Shown: positions 1-15,600, counted from the first letter of the stretch. The stretch is DNA of 64,000 nucleotides from Quillaja saponaria (GCA_029379385.1 CM055611.1:16686062-16750061), one strand, 5' to 3'. Translations and numbers: made by a program. Notes: generated from the letters alone by a model not told the origin.

Positions 1-1657
1 TATGTTATTAATTATCCCACCTTCATAAGCCTCAAAAATCTTATGTTGATAAAGCAAAATTTACCCCTTAATTTAATATCTCTCCATCATATAAGATAAT
101 AAGAAAGTTGAGGAACTATATATAATCAGTCAAGGCTCACGATGTAACATGTACTCATTTGATAAAGAATTTATGTAGACCAAGGCTATTGCTTTGAAAT
201 CTACAAAAATAAATTAAGTTGAAAGATACCTTGTTGTCATGCCGAAAGCATCAGCCGAATTCACATGTTCTGCCAATTCAGAAATTTCAAAGGTTTTTTT
301 GCATCTCCCTTTTTCCCTATATATATATATATATATATATATATGTAAAAGTGTACATTCTGAATTAGAGATTTCAAAATGATTTCCTCTTTTAAGAGAC
401 TGAACATATATACAAACATTACCTTTGTCAAGTGAAATTCAAGTGACGCATGAAAGAATTAGCCACCCTTTGATGTGCATCCCCAGAAATACAGTAGACC
501 AGCCAACAAGAAAATAAAACAATCCATGAACACCATAACAAGTGAGATGAATAACATGGAAAAATGAGCATTATCTGTGCAATCCAGATAGAAGATTAAA
601 AAATGGTATCTACTTTGAGTAAAAAAGAAAATTAATCCTTATCATTCATGAAATGAGAATTAATGGTCAAAATTTGAAGTGCTGTTATTCTTAAAATATA
701 TTTTTATATCAAAATAGCACCTAGGATAGAAAAAGAAAATCTCACCAGTCATCATATACTCCCTATTCTTTTATCTCTTTTGTAAGGTCTAGGATTAAAG
801 TTCAAACTTTAAGGCTCTGACCTGTGCAATTAACCACTAAACAGGACCTTAATATCAGCCATCAAAAAGTGTTATTTCATGCCCCTTTGTGAAAACTGGA
901 GCAAAATCCAAAATGACACAGTTAGGTCGAGAACATAGCCAAACATCTTGGGAAAATTCAGCTCTTGAGAATTTGACAATAAAAAAATTGGGAATAAGAA
1001 TTTCTAGGACCTCTGGTGCTGACAGGGAGCCATTAGATACAATTGTACATCGAGCTGTCAATTGTACATCGAGCTGTCAGCTACAACCATGTATATTACA
1101 TGTGAAAATATATGCATACTACCCAGCTACAAGCTCTAGATAACATATGTACAAAAAACTGACACCAAAAATTCATTCTATTACTACTTCTATCTCAGCA
1201 GAAAATCAAAAAGACTTGGTTGTTAAGATATCGACATTGTACATTAGAGTCAACTTCAAATGCAACACGCCAGTGTGCTTCCTGAGGCTTGGAATCATAT
1301 AATTTATTCATTGCAGAATTTACTGACAGCCTCCATGGCCTCTTCCAATTGCACCAGATGGAAGAATTAAATATTCCCAGAGGCTCCAATTCTGAAGAGA
1401 AACAAAATTAAGCTCACACATTGTGGCAAGGAAAATTTGAGAAGAGTACTAGAACCAGTGAAACTAATTGGCCCTGGAGGCAAAGGGGCTAGGAACCCGG
1501 TAATTCCTGCCAATGTTGCTCATCTCTACAACTCCCTAACATAATCACATTTGCATCTGGGATACCCATATATGCCAGATCTTGGATCATATACAAGTCA
1601 AAAAAAGCTGTGGGTCTCACCAAAAAGCAGTAGAGAGCTGAATCAGTTTCCAGTTAG
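1..1657. other. Region downstream of HUB1, no gene recognised
   Basis: This stretch lies beyond the HUB1 stop codon and presumably begins with its 3' UTR, since the gene runs right to left. It holds a (TA)n microsatellite near 320-344 and a perfect tandem duplication of a 19-20 base unit near 1,040-1,078 (unit begins caattgtacatcg). The short open frames at 855-1,389 show no domain, codon bias or splice context and look random. Confidence 0.6.
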
Positions 1658-4600
1658 TTATAAGTAAATAGGTTTAACATCATTACGCCCAAAGCTTGCA
1701 GCACATCTCGGACATTTGCGATGTCTACCTTCAACAATTTTTTGTACACAAGGGTTGCAGAATAAGTGGTAGCATTTTGTAATTACCACCTGAAAAGAGT
1801 ATAGAACCATTTTAAGATTTACATAGATCAGCCTCCAGCCAAATCTGTAAAGTGCAACTCACAAATGAACTAATTCAATAAATTCACAGGCACACAATAC
1901 ATTCTGCCCACGCTACTTAGTAATAACGTGTCCAATTTTGGCAACCCAGTATAATGGATGGGATGCATCAGTCATAAGATAGTGGAATATGTTACAGTTT
2001 CTTTAGTTGCAGGATTCTTAAATGGTCACATTTTTCAATCAATTGTTTATGCTAAATTTCAGAAGTTGGGGTCATCCGGTCCCAAATAAATTTGTTGAAA
2101 TCATCTGCTCCCTCATCCTCCATATACAAGCTCAAGGCTCTAATTATCAAGCAATGTGCTAGCACTTACTATCATCCAAAAAAGTAACAGTTGTTGTGTG
2201 TCCTGACCTCCTATTCCTTTCTGCTTTCATTTTCAATTATTATATATTACTACTGTATACAATAAATTTTTTTGAAGTTAATTGATTTCTCCACAGTTAC
2301 ACTATATCAGTACCATAGATTTTAAAGAAATACCAACCCGTACCCATTATTGGTGCTCTAGAGTCGAGAGTGCACACCAGTGTAATGCATCAATTATCTA
2401 TGCCCTTTAGCACAAAAAACAACAAGCAGCCTTGTCTCCAGTTGGGATCAGCTATATGGATCTTTTATGAAAGTAGTTGCTGGTTGGTGTCTTCCATATA
2501 CATTCTCTTCTGTCATTTAATTATATCATGGCATTGGCTACAGTCTTTTAAATGATCCACAGCCTTATCTTTTCTAACCCATACAACCATGTTGTTCCAG
2601 GTCTTACCTTTTTTTATCTGCATACTCAAAAAAATTTTGCTCTTGTACTAGGGATTTTGCTTCTCTATGCAGTATATCACTAAACAATTCTAGACAATTG
2701 TCCTTCACTTTACATTTGTATACTAGGAAAATTTATTAAGTCAAAACACTGAATAAAAGCTATTCAATGCAGTATCAATTCAAATATCTGAGCGGCTTAT
2801 AAACATATTTTAAGCCTCGCTCCAGTAGGACTCTGATGTATTAATCATTAACTAAAGAACTAATCATGTCTGTTTATAGCAAAAGGATTCAAAATTATTC
2901 AATCATTTCATATGCTAAGAATTCGTGTGTTAATTCTTAGACGCTTTCATTATTATCAGGGAGTTGAGGTTCATGTCATCTTTTATTGTCCAAGCTAATG
3001 AAAAGCTTTCCCATGTTACCACACAAAAGTAATGAATGCAGTCATTAATAGTATCTTTAATACCTGAAAGAAGAATGATAATAATGAGAAAGAAATTGCA
3101 AAATGACAATCAACCCCAACAATCCAATTTCCTGTTTTTGGATTGAACATTCAAAACAACCCCTCTCCCAACAGCACCAAAAGTAAATGATTTTAGTCAT
3201 TTTACCTCTTTCTCCCTGTCACAGCAGATACTGCATTTAACAATTTCTCTGTATTCTCCCAGTTCCTGTTGAAGCTTTTGAACAACTGTGGATCCCTCAA
3301 TCTGGGCCCGAAGACATGAAGCGTTCCTCCTTGCAACTTCCAATTCCTCCTCTATTCTTTTTTGGGCAAACCTGACAAAGAAAAGGATGGGTCACCAAAT
3401 GCATTGCACATACTGGAAGAAACGGACCAAAAACGTACCAGCATATATGCCATATACCTTTCTCTCTCTAGTTCTGTCTGTAATTCCATGCGAGCTACCC
3501 GACTGTTGCCAACCTTAGATTGTACTTCGTCCAGCAAATCCCTCGTTTGTTGAGATGATCTCTGTACATCCAAAAACCTTCCTTTGAGTATTTTCCATTG
3601 TGATTGAACTTTGAAACTTATCCTCTGCAAGTTTCTGGATTATGTCTGAAGAAAATTTCAACTGCAAATCAAGTATCCATGTCAATATTTGTATTTCCCC
3701 ATAAAAATTGATTTGTTTTTATGACAAGACACGGTACCTGGTCCTGAATTCTGCCAGCTTTCATGTCATAAAAATTAAGAGAAACATTTGCTTGCTGGAT
3801 CTCTTGTTCTATGGTCCGCTTATCCATGACTAGAGCATCCTGCTTTTGCCTTGCCCTAACACCCTCTAATACAACCTAAAACAAAAGCAGTGAATCCACA
3901 ATATAAGAATCTAGTGGTAGAAGTCATAATGAAGGTGACATGAACCAGAAATCAGACACACATAGAGGATGAGAAAAGAAGAATGACATACTCAATTTTG
4001 AGCCTAAAAAACTAACTGATATGCAGATTAAAGTTGTTCAGACGTCGTCTCAAACATAGATCTGAGTCTGAATCATAAATATTTTTTAACAGCGACAATT
4101 AACCAACTTTGATTGTTGATACATAGAGGAGCTGAACCTGTTATTTGCATCCCAACTTATATAAGTTATAATATGCTCAATCAATTTTTCCTCATACTGC
4201 AAGCCACCACACCAAGGACCCTCAATTATCTCTAACAAAGGAAAATTAAAATGGATGGGCAAAACATATGATAGTAAATACCAACTTACGAAGGTAGTTC
4301 TAGAAATAGATCAAATGATGAAGAAAGAAGGTTCAACAGGAGAGGGGAAGACTAACAACCCGAGCACTGACACAATAATGGCATTGTGACTGGATCATAG
4401 CTGTTCTAGATTAATTTCTGTTTTCTTTTTATTCACAAAAAGTGTAGGACCAAAATTGTCAAATTGTGAATCAAAATCCTATTTATGAATCGTGAACCAC
4501 AATGAATCATATGATCAGGTTCAGTTTTTAAAAAATGTTGAAAATAATAAGTAAACATGTTAAGAACAAAATATATTGAAAATAATTGATCTTGACACAT

Positions 4601-6586
4601 AAATCTAATATGATAACAATGGCATGATAATCAATAACGTGATAAGAACAAAAAATAGTTTCATTGATCAATATTCTTTGGTCACCTCACAATTTTACCA
4701 ACAAAAACACATTAGCACGTGTTAAGTTTCTAGAAATCAAAGAAGATAAGTATCACCATAAAAATAAGCAAAAATCATCATCTACTTCTTTCTAACTTAT
4801 AAATAAACAATAAAGAACTAAGGCTAAATTATACTTTTTGTCCCTATAGTTTAGTCGAAAATTCACTTTCATCTCTACAATTCAAAACATTAAAATGTAG
4901 GGACCATAATTTTCAAAAATCCAAAATTCGAACAATATAGTTCCTACCGTTCATCGCCTGTCCAATTTAACTTACTGGAAAATGACAAATAATGATGTGG
5001 CTAACAGTGTCTTACATTATCCATGTGTCATGATAAACGAATAACAAGCTGCCACGTGGCTTGTACCATAAAATTAAATTAAAATTTTTCGTATTCTTAT
5101 TTTTTCAAAAAAATTAAAAATTGTACAAAAATTAAAAGATAGAATTGATAATGAAAATAAAATCAAAATGCCAGATTCCAAACCCAACACCAGGCCCACC
5201 CCCACCACACTTTTCACTTTCATTAAATAAGTTCCTTTGAAAACTAAAATTCGAAAGCTCAGAAAAAATCAGATCCTTTAACAAGATCTAAGCCTTCTCT
5301 GCAACATCTTTGCATGTATTGTTTATGGCTTCTACTACAAATTGTTTCTCTTTGTGAGCTACCTATGCTCGACAATTTTCTCTTATTGCTTTAATTTCTC
5401 TTTGTACCAGAATGAAATCAGTGGACTAAATTTTTCTTACTTTCGAGGTCGTTTCTGGTGTCAGCCTATCTGAAGGAGAATAAAAATTGAAGCTTAGTCA
5501 CATCATGTCACATATACAAGCCACATAGAATACCATTATAAGTGCTACATTATAATTTTTTATAGTGTAGGGACTAGTGAATTTTCAGGCCAAATTATAG
5601 GGACAAGAAATGTAATTTAAGCAAGATCTACTTATTATTAAGGTCAAAACAAAATAAAGGTAAAAATTATACTTGACCACTATCTAGGGAAGGAAAAAAA
5701 AAAGGCTTTATACATTTTATTCCTCTTACCCGCAAACAAACAAAATAAAAAAATTATTATTTCACTTTGTCTAGCAAAGAACAAATGTAAAAGAGGAGGT
5801 TTTTACAAAACCCAAATAGCAGGAAAGAGGAAAAAAATAAAACAACACAACTACACCTTTCTCCTTCTTATTTTGCCGACAATCCAAAAAGCAAACCCAA
5901 CAAGAAAGAGAAGTGAATCACAGCTGCCACAGAGAAGTGAAGCAGCTGCAATGTTATCAATCGAACACCGCAGGGGAGGACTTCGTGACTTGTTAGAGAA
6001 ATTTTGAAGTTCAGAAACTTGCAATGGAGAAGTTTGGACTTCTGCAACTTGCATTTTGTGATTTTTTTCCTTCTAGATCCCACAAAACCCGACCTGCCCA
6101 AATTGATTATTCGGCATAGTGAATCGACGATTCACTACGATTCTACTGACTCACCTTCAAGAATCGCAATTTAGGTTTCAGTTCTTTCATTCCAATGATT
6201 CTTGTATTGATTCAAATCGACAGACTTATGAATCGAATCGTACAACACATATACGATTATGACAACTATTAGGGCAGAGGATTGCAAACAAGAAAAACAA
6301 GCATGTAAAGTTTATTAAAAAAGCAAAATGAAAAATTATACTGCAATTTTTAAATACAAATTATTAAGGAGAAGAGCTTTTGTTGTGTTTTGTCTTGTAA
6401 CCGGTTAGGACAAAGTCTTCCATGGTGTAACGTGTTAGATAATTAGGACTGAGAGCAATCCTAAAAACAATTTAGTTCACAAAGTAAAGGAATGAGCCGA
6501 TAGGCCCATTCCGTAACAAGAGAATAAAAATGGGGATTCAGGGGCTAGCCCCCATGGGAAAAATTTTAGGGTTTGCTTTGCTTGTA

Positions 6587-6630
<44 letters not shown>

Positions 6631-9600
6631 GCAGCTAGCTTTAGGGTTTGATATGTTTTTCAGAGTTTTCGTGTCAGATACTTGTATTTTCTTCAAGAAC
6701 ATAATAGTGAATTTTGATCTCCCGTGAGGATGTAGACTAGATCAAGCCAAACCTCGATACATCTTGTGTTCTTTCTTTTGCTTGTGTTTTACAGTTTTAG
6801 ATTTCATTCTATTCTCACTTTTGTTTTAACAGCTTTACATAATATAATGTTATGACTACAACAAATTTAACCTCCTATTTTGATCTATTCACACCACCAT
6901 TTACAGTTAGGATTAATCCAACAGACTTGGAAACTGATCAAGCAGGTGACTCGTGAACCACAAGTAGGGTGGATCAGAAACTAGGCTCCTCATATATCAA
7001 TTTTTCAGTTGTAATAAGTTGTTTGATATCCTAATTGCCTTATCATTAAAATGTCTTGAATTGTGGCTTATGTGGTTAAAGTGGGAATAAGAATAGCATT
7101 TGGCATGATATAATGCGACCCAAATGAAGTGACATATAAATGTACAATTTTTTTTATTTAAACCACTAATAAAATATGTGGTGCAGTAGGTTAATAATCA
7201 CAATATGAACTTAAGGGGATAAGATAATATGAAGCAAAACCCAATAGCTTAATGAGTAAGTTAAAATTGCTTTTGTAGAATCTAAGAGTAAGAAATCTTT
7301 CCGGGAAAGGAATTTCCAAAATAAGGAATCACTTTTTCTGTAAGTAGCTAACAGGCACACGTGTGCCCCAGTAGGCACTCTCACAAACAGGCTTCAGACT
7401 CCATGATCTAACCACCTTCTTCTCAAAGGTGCAAAGGCTCCATCAGACTAGATCATTGCATTTTAAGAAATCATATCTGACTTGCTTTTGCATTTCAATC
7501 ACTTGGTGGCAAAATAAGAAACTTGCCTACATTTCCAATCTAAATTATGGAAATACACAAGAAAATGGGTTACAATATAGTACAATATACATCTATTTGC
7601 AGTGTATCCCCAGAAATTCTAGATAAGGTTGTGCCAAATCAATTAACAAAAGATCAAGACGAGTATTTTAAAATTAAAATTCACAATTTCGAATGTGATG
7701 ATCAAAAGAAGATATCTATATGTTCAGCAAGCTACACCCAAATAAAAGTTAGCACAACCTTTCGTTCAGGAAACAATAATAGATATGTATGTAATGGCCA
7801 GAACCAAATAAAAAGATGGCATAAATCACAGCTTCAAAGCTTTTCAACCAAATAGTGGCCACTCAATATAAAAATTTGCATAGTTGATTATAAAGAGACT
7901 GAAACAAATGTACAAGATGAGGCCAGAGATTAGAATAAAGAAACCAATGCAAAGTACTATTTGAATAATGCTCAATCAAAACTAGAAAACTGTTAAAAGT
8001 GTGCCCATCATGCAATGAAAGAAAATAGTACTATAGAAGTGACCAGAAATTATCTCAATAGCACCAGCCAGATGAAAAAAAGAAACACCTTTACACAAAG
8101 ATATGACCAGAAAAAGTATTCACCTTAATGTTGTAGTCATCTCTCTCAGTAATCTGCTGCAAAAGGTGTTGGTTTTGAGTTTGCATATCATCATATGCCT
8201 GTCCAATGGTCTGCAGAAGAGTCAGCCTAACAATGTCAGACCATCAGGCATGCCTATAAATTATGTTATTAAACGAGAATATAATTGTCAGTGAGGGATA
8301 AATCCAATCTAACAAAATAAGAGAAAGCCAACCTCTATTTCAGACAAGTAGGCTTCATTTTCTTCATTTTTGGATTTTAAGACATCAGAGTGTCTAGACA
8401 TATCCCTGAAAGAGAATTGAATTTAACATTTAGAATGGACTTAACTATAGAGTTTTTTTTTTCATAGAATAGATCTTCCAGCATAACAGAAAATTTAATG
8501 CATGTAATATATAGATAAAGCCTACTGAAAGAACTGCATGACAATGTCCTCCAATACAAACAATGTCAAAAAGAAGAAGCTTAAGTTTTCTACATAGTAA
8601 CTAAACCCTACAGTTTCCTACATCATGGATAACAGAACCTCATCCCAAATAACACCACTTTCATGACTTCCAAACCCCGTCCAACAAAGCCACAGCTTGA
8701 CAGCACTGGTCAACACCCCAAATAGTATTACACAGTGTTATAAGGCGCGCCTCATGCTCAAAAGGCAAGAGGTCCAGCCCTTCTCGCCTCAACACCCCTC
8801 AGGCAAGGCTCATTTGCTCAGGCTCAATCTACACGCGCCTAATCCCTCAGGCTCACACCTAGCCCACCCAAGCACGCACCTAGGCTCTTAGTTGACTACT
8901 TGTTGGACCTACTAGGAATTTTAGAAAGCAAAAGCACTAATTTTATTGTTTTAGTGTTAGAGATAGTTTTTACTTGTTGAACTTAGTAGACTACATGTTG
9001 AACCTCTTTTCTTTAGCTAATTTTTTTTTTTTTTTTTTTTTACTTAGAGTTCTTGCCTGTAGCTATTTTTTCCTTCCTATTTTTACTCTTTCATAACATA
9101 TTGATGCTAGATTTTACTTGATGGAAGTCTAAAATTCTTGCTTGTAGCAATTTTTGTTATTTTCTTTAGGTGCCTAGCTTTCCTCAGGCACGCGTGTGCC
9201 TGGCGCCTAGAACCAAGGCTCCAAAGACCCCTTGCGGCTAGAGCCTTTAATAACACTGGTATTACAAACAATAAAAAAAGGGAGTAAGATTTTAAGAAAA
9301 CAAGGAGTGCTCCCAGGTGTAACAACGTTAAAATTAGCTTCCTAGTTCTTACACCTATTAAAAAAAGGGGTAACCTCTTAGAAGCTTCCAAATTTTGTCT
9401 CAGCTCAACTATCTCAGCTTCAGCAGCAGCTAGCCTTTGTTGAGAAACAGCTTCTGCCTCATTTGCTGTCTTAACTCGTATTTCCAAGTTATGCTCATCA
9501 AGAGAGGATTTCAAACTTTGAACATGTGCCCATGCCTTGTATTCTGAATCCCATGCTTCCAAGACATCCCTGCACACACCTCAACTTTTTATACAATGTT

Positions 9601-12600
9601 CTCCGCATAAACCACGGTATTGCATCCAGTTAAACAGACCTAGTAAGGAAACTATGAATATTTATGTAATAAAGATATGCATGTATGATGTATTTCATCT
9701 AATTCCGGCATCTGTAACAGACAAACACAAAATAATATATAACAAATAATCGTTGGTTGAAAGAGAACACGGGAGAGGATTTAACACAAATGGTACTAAA
9801 AACGACAATGGTCCAACTATCCAAGTGCCCCAACAGTTGAAAACTTTGCTGTTAAAAACTTTAAAGGGATAGTGTTGGAAGTTTTACCAGTATGGATCAT
9901 CAAAACTCACAAGATCATCCATGATCTGCAAAAGCTAGACAGGAAACAACATTGACCATATCCTATCTTAACAAAAAGCGACACAATCCAACTGCTAGGT
10001 TGAAGGTCAAACTCGTGCTAATACTTATTATAATGATGTTATCACTTATCAGACTAAAGCAAACTTGTAGAATAAATTATAAGAAGTCCTGTTAATAAGA
10101 TATTCTTATACCAAATGGAAATTTTTTGTTTTAGCCACAAAAAAGAAAACAAACAAACAAACAAAAACGATAGCAATGCTCAAAAAGCATACACATCAAC
10201 TACATGTTCTCTTAATTAGACATTTGATAATTTTTCTAAAAAGAAGTAGGTACATATCCATGTGCTTGTGTGTGTGAGAGTGTGTGAAAAAGAAATTATG
10301 GCCCCGTATGAAGTATACATGCACACAAGTTTCCTCAAAAAATTCAAATTAGCTTGTTGGACAAAAACTCAGTCAGATTCATAATAGTTACAAAAACCAT
10401 CTTGAGAACCCTAACCTTGAGTCAATGGATTCTCGTCCTATACATTTCCAGAATCAGTTTCAACTCGATATCACTTTCTTTCAAATCTTGGACCTGCAAC
10501 AAATTAACAAATTAACAATAATAGGAAATCAAAACTCAGCAAAGCCTTGATATATAAACTCTAGAGTTCCAAATACCCAAATAAACATAATCATTACTGA
10601 AAATAGCTCTTCCCCATAGAAATGATACATAAATGTCAAGGTGTCTTAGTTACAAATGATTTTGTGACAACGAAATTTACTTTACAAGTAGATATCTTCA
10701 AATAGAGGAAAAAACCAACAAAACTTTAAAACATAATAATATTGAAATTCAGGTAACTGTAAAAAGTCCTTTCTGATAAATCTAGTACTATAAGAAAGTT
10801 TCAACAGTATTCTAGCATGTGCTAGCCTCAAGACGTTTAGTGTGGTTTGAATCCACGGACAACAATATCCTTGAACCATACTTGGAACATCCCAGGCTTA
10901 CGTCAACTCTAACAGTCTAACCTATTTCATCTAAGGTTGGATTCTGTTGTTTGAACTCCAGGTTTGCACCAAGCTTGATTGAAACTTACAGTCCCATGTA
11001 AGGATCCCACATGAATGAGCTCAAGTGATTATATAACCCCCCCCCCCCCCCCCCCAGCCCTCAACCAGGAAAGAAAAGAATAAATGAGAAACAACCACAG
11101 GTACATAAAAAACGAATTATATTTTATGCCAACAGCTTAGGTGATACTAGGTTTTAGATTTCTCAACTTAAAGGAAAAAGTGAAAAAGAAAGAAAGAAAG
11201 GAAAAAGAAAAAAAAAAAAAGCTTTTCTGGAATAGCAACCAGAAGATAATTTGGCTAAACAGCCCCTGGACTCTAGAATCAACCAGAATCCAATTTGGCT
11301 AGACAGCTATTAGGGCTAGAGGTTGTGCGAGGCACAGTTAGAGTTAAAGGTTTTGCAGCTGGCAAGGGTAAACATTTGAATCGAAAAGAGTTACTCTAAA
11401 CTTCCAAATCTAATTTATTTGAGTACAAATTTATCCCACTGAATTTGACCTCCTAATAGAACTAACACTTGACTGATTCTTCCTTGTCCTACTAACACTT
11501 CTTTTTTGTATGGATAAGGAAATTTTATGAAGAGAAAATCCTTGTCCTGAACACTGTGAATCTCCAAAAGTGAATACGTAATGAAACAATGATGCAAACA
11601 TGGGTATAATGAAACTGTATATACTTTAATCAAGCTCAGTCCATTTGTCTTACCAACAAATTGTTAGTTATAATTCAAATCAACCATAACTATTTGATGG
11701 CCACTTAAAAACTTAAGTGAATGGGAAAAATGAAGACAAAAACTGAACTAATTGTAGACTATAGGTAAGTGCTGTGGCTTCAACCAAGTTCTGTAGGAGC
11801 AAACCATCACAAGAGAAATAACTAAAGAACAGTTGTCCCAGTTTTAACTCCTACAGCCCCAACAACAAACATGAACAAGGTAGGCTATGCATGACCTTCA
11901 ACCAGACTGTCTGGGCTAGATCTAGTAACTTTTGATTGAAAGAGAAGCATTCAGCTGGCAAATTTAGAGGGTATCCATGCTTAGCTAGCTTGAGAAACGT
12001 TACATTTGATTGGCCTGTCATACTTTTTCATTAAGAGCACAAACAAGATGAGTTCATGACACCAAATAGCCCATATGCCTGATTCAGTATGCTTTTAATA
12101 AAAGTAACTAAAACATAACGCACCACAGCATGAAGCTTTTGTATCTCAGCAATTTGATCAGTAGATCTGACAGATAAAGCATCGTAATCTTTAATCCTGG
12201 TTTAAAGAAAAATGTCGTTAAGCCTTTGACTGCAAGCTGCCAAAGAATAATCTGCACAAGTAACAAAGAAAAATACCAACCTTCCTATCAAGAATACTAG
12301 AAAGAGACTGCACGTCAGCCCGCAGAGAATGGATGTTGGTAGCTGCCTCTTTGAACTTACTTAATTGGGTTTGCATAGTGCCCATCTCTTCAGGAAATGA
12401 AGAAACCAGGGATCTAAACTCCGAAATGAGTTGTTTTCTTCCTGAAAAGCAGAGTATTTCCATCACAAGGGTCAACCATCTGGTTATAAAAGATCACACC
12501 TCCCATATCAAACAAAGGCACTAGAAATTCTCACACCTGGTTCTCTAGCTGCCTCGTCCAGCTTACTTTCAATCATATTCCTGTCCTCAATTTGCTTTTG

Positions 12601-15600
12601 TATCTCAATCTCTAAATCAGATACTCTAAAATCAGCAACCGCTGAAGATCTTTGGAAAAAGCCCACTAACTCACTCTTTATATTCCATTCCCTCTCCTTC
12701 CATGCAAGGTTGTCCTTCTCAACCTAAAATTTCATAATGAAGAGAAGCTATCATCAATATTAGAACAAAACCCCAGCAAGAAAATGACAGTTAAAAGGTA
12801 TCAACTAAACTACCGACCAGTTACAACCTGTAGTTTCTCAAACAATGCCTGATACTCAAGAACTTCTGATTTTGACTTTTCTATTTGATCCCTCACCAAG
12901 AGGAAAGATTGGGAATCAGAAATGCATTTGACATTCTTCACAATATTCTGTCAAAATCATCTAAGTCATGTTATGAAGCTGAGATAATAGAACTGGATTT
13001 GGAAAGTGATCCATCAGAAGAAGATACACACAGAGATTAACAGCAACAAAAATTTAATAATGATAAGAAAAACTAACCTGGAAATCACATAATTGCTCTA
13101 ATATTTTTATCCTTTCCTCATGACAACTTTTTAGTTCCAATAGTCGACAAGAAGCTTGGTCCTAATAGCCTCAAAACAACAGAGGTATCTTCTCAACCAT
13201 AAAAATTCTTATAACTGAACCAAGGACAGAAAATCCAACAAAAGTACCTTCAGTTCCTTTAGAGAAGATTCCATATCTTGGAGATCTTTTTGCTTGTCTC
13301 TGACCCTATCACTCTGGACATGATTACTTCCTAGGTTTAAGACAGGGAAAACTGCTCCCTTTGATGCATCTCTTTCTATTTTAAGAGCTGCCAGCTTGCT
13401 ATTACTTTCTTCCAATTCGGCAACAATGTTTTCCAGATCACCTGAAAAAGAACCAATCACAGCATGACATGTGAATTGCAGATCACACATCATCCGTACA
13501 AATCATGAAAAGCAATGAAAACTTTAAAGACGAGCCCCTTCCTTTTTTCAGTCAAGACCCGGCAAGGGGGGCCCAAAATTCAATCACAAATAGTATCTAA
13601 CATGAAAAAAAAAAAACCTTTTTCCATATGATTCTACATCAACTATGATATACTTTACCAATTAGCAGGTTTTTCATGTTCGCTAACATCAATAAAACTG
13701 TTAAATGGGCTGCATCATGCATGAAGATCACAAAAATTACAAGAGCAAAGAAAATGTTTCTAACAGAATACAGAAAGATAGGAATAACCGCAAACAAGTC
13801 TATCTAAACAGTAAAGACTCAATACCGAAGATAAAAGAAAACAAGAAATATGTAATTATTTTCCTATTTTGCTCGAGGTTGGAGGAATGAGCTGGGGTAA
13901 GAACTCTTCCTGCTTCGAAAATATGTGACTGAAGGTGGAAGGTTTTGTTGTGTTAAGAAGAGGCTGGAAGAGTAGTTATTATGTGGATGGTAATCCTAGC
14001 TTTGCTCTTGCTAGAAAATTAACTTCTTAAAGCAGTTAGTAAAAAGGAGTAGAGAGATATTTGGGTGATTGGGTCATTAGACTCTCAAAAAAAACTTCTT
14101 TAGGAGTAGTGAGTGCTCTGGACTCTTTGAATGAGGATCATTAGCTGACTCAGCCTGAAGTTTATTAAAGGCAAGCATTGTTGGGTGGGAATTTGGAAAA
14201 TTTAATTACGGGGTAGGAGATTAGCTAGAGACAAAAATCTAGAGCTCTTTGGCTTAAAGAAGGCAATAAAATACCAAACTTTTTCACCATTTGGCGAATT
14301 CTATGAGGAGATTCAACTGTATCAGTAATCTAAGAGTCAATGGATTGCACTATGAAACGAAGCAGGAGATAATTGAAGAAATTGCTCACTTTTTTCAGAA
14401 CTTATCCACTGAACCTGAATCGTGCCATCCATCTTTGAATGGGCTGCTCTTTGATGCTATTACCAAGGAGGAATGCATTTGTCTTGAGAGAGTTTTTGAT
14501 AGGGAGGAAGTGTTGGCAGCTTTAAACTCTTGCAACAGGGATAAGGCTTTGGGCGATGGCTGTGATTTTTTTTAAGGTTGTTGGGGAATGGTGAAAGATG
14601 ATGTCATGGAAGCTTTTCATACTTTTTTCTAGGAAAATGCCTTCTTCAAGAGAGAATCAATGCATCGTTTCCCGTCTTGATTTCAAAGAAAAGTGTCGTA
14701 CAGATATCAAAGAGTTTCGCCCTATCAGCGTAGTGGGGGGTGCTTATAAACTGTTTGTGAAGGTGCTTGCGCAGAGAATTAATGTGGTTTTGGAGAAGTT
14801 CATTTCCAACTGACAAAAGGCTTCATAAGGGGAAGGGAACTCCTTGACTCAATTAATGTTTATTCATTGTCCAATTGACAAAATCTTGTGGGAGTTAGTT
14901 TTGGGGCTCTTTGGGATTGTTTGGGTGATGCCTGATACTGTTATGGATCTCTTGTTTACTTGGCACAAGAGAGGAGGTAGAAGATGGGCGACCCCTCATT
15001 GTTTGATGTGGGTGATTTCGCTTGAGAGGAACAATCGTATCTTCAAGAATGAGTAGCCTTCACTTGAAAACTGAAAAGGCCTTCACTTGAAAACTGAAAA
15101 GGCCTTTTTATCCATGTGGTTTCAATGGATGTCTATTCACCCTCCTTTTCACTCCGTTGAGTCTCTTGTGGATTTCTTAAGAGTTTGAAATGTAATTAGT
15201 AGTGTTTCTTTGTGGCCTTTGCCGGGTGTGCCTGTACCCATCTTGTGTACAAAAAACTTTCTCTATTAAAGAAATATTACTTAAAAATAATAATAATAAT
15301 AATGTGTTGACTCTTGACCGATCCTTGTTACCATATTTGGTTTGCAAACTTGACATCAAAAAGGCTTGCAACCATGTAAACTATAACTTTCTTCTAAATC
15401 TCTTGGAAAGAATGGATTGGATGCAGATATGAATTCTCAAAATTCATTTCTCATTGACAATGATTTCATTATGAACACAAACACTTTACCTTCTTTTTTT
15501 GATAAGTAATGATTTCATTATGTTGCAAGGAATATAGCGATTTCCTGTTGCAACATGATTTAAAAGAATAGTACTAATTTGTACTCATAAAAAAAGTATG

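Noticed and set aside
3288..3553. Plus-strand frames of 63 and 76 codons
   Set aside because: Antisense to HUB1 exons 17 and 18.
7547..7855. 102-codon plus-strand frame
   Set aside because: Lies antisense in the 4.2-kb HUB1 intron 15 with no domain or codon bias.
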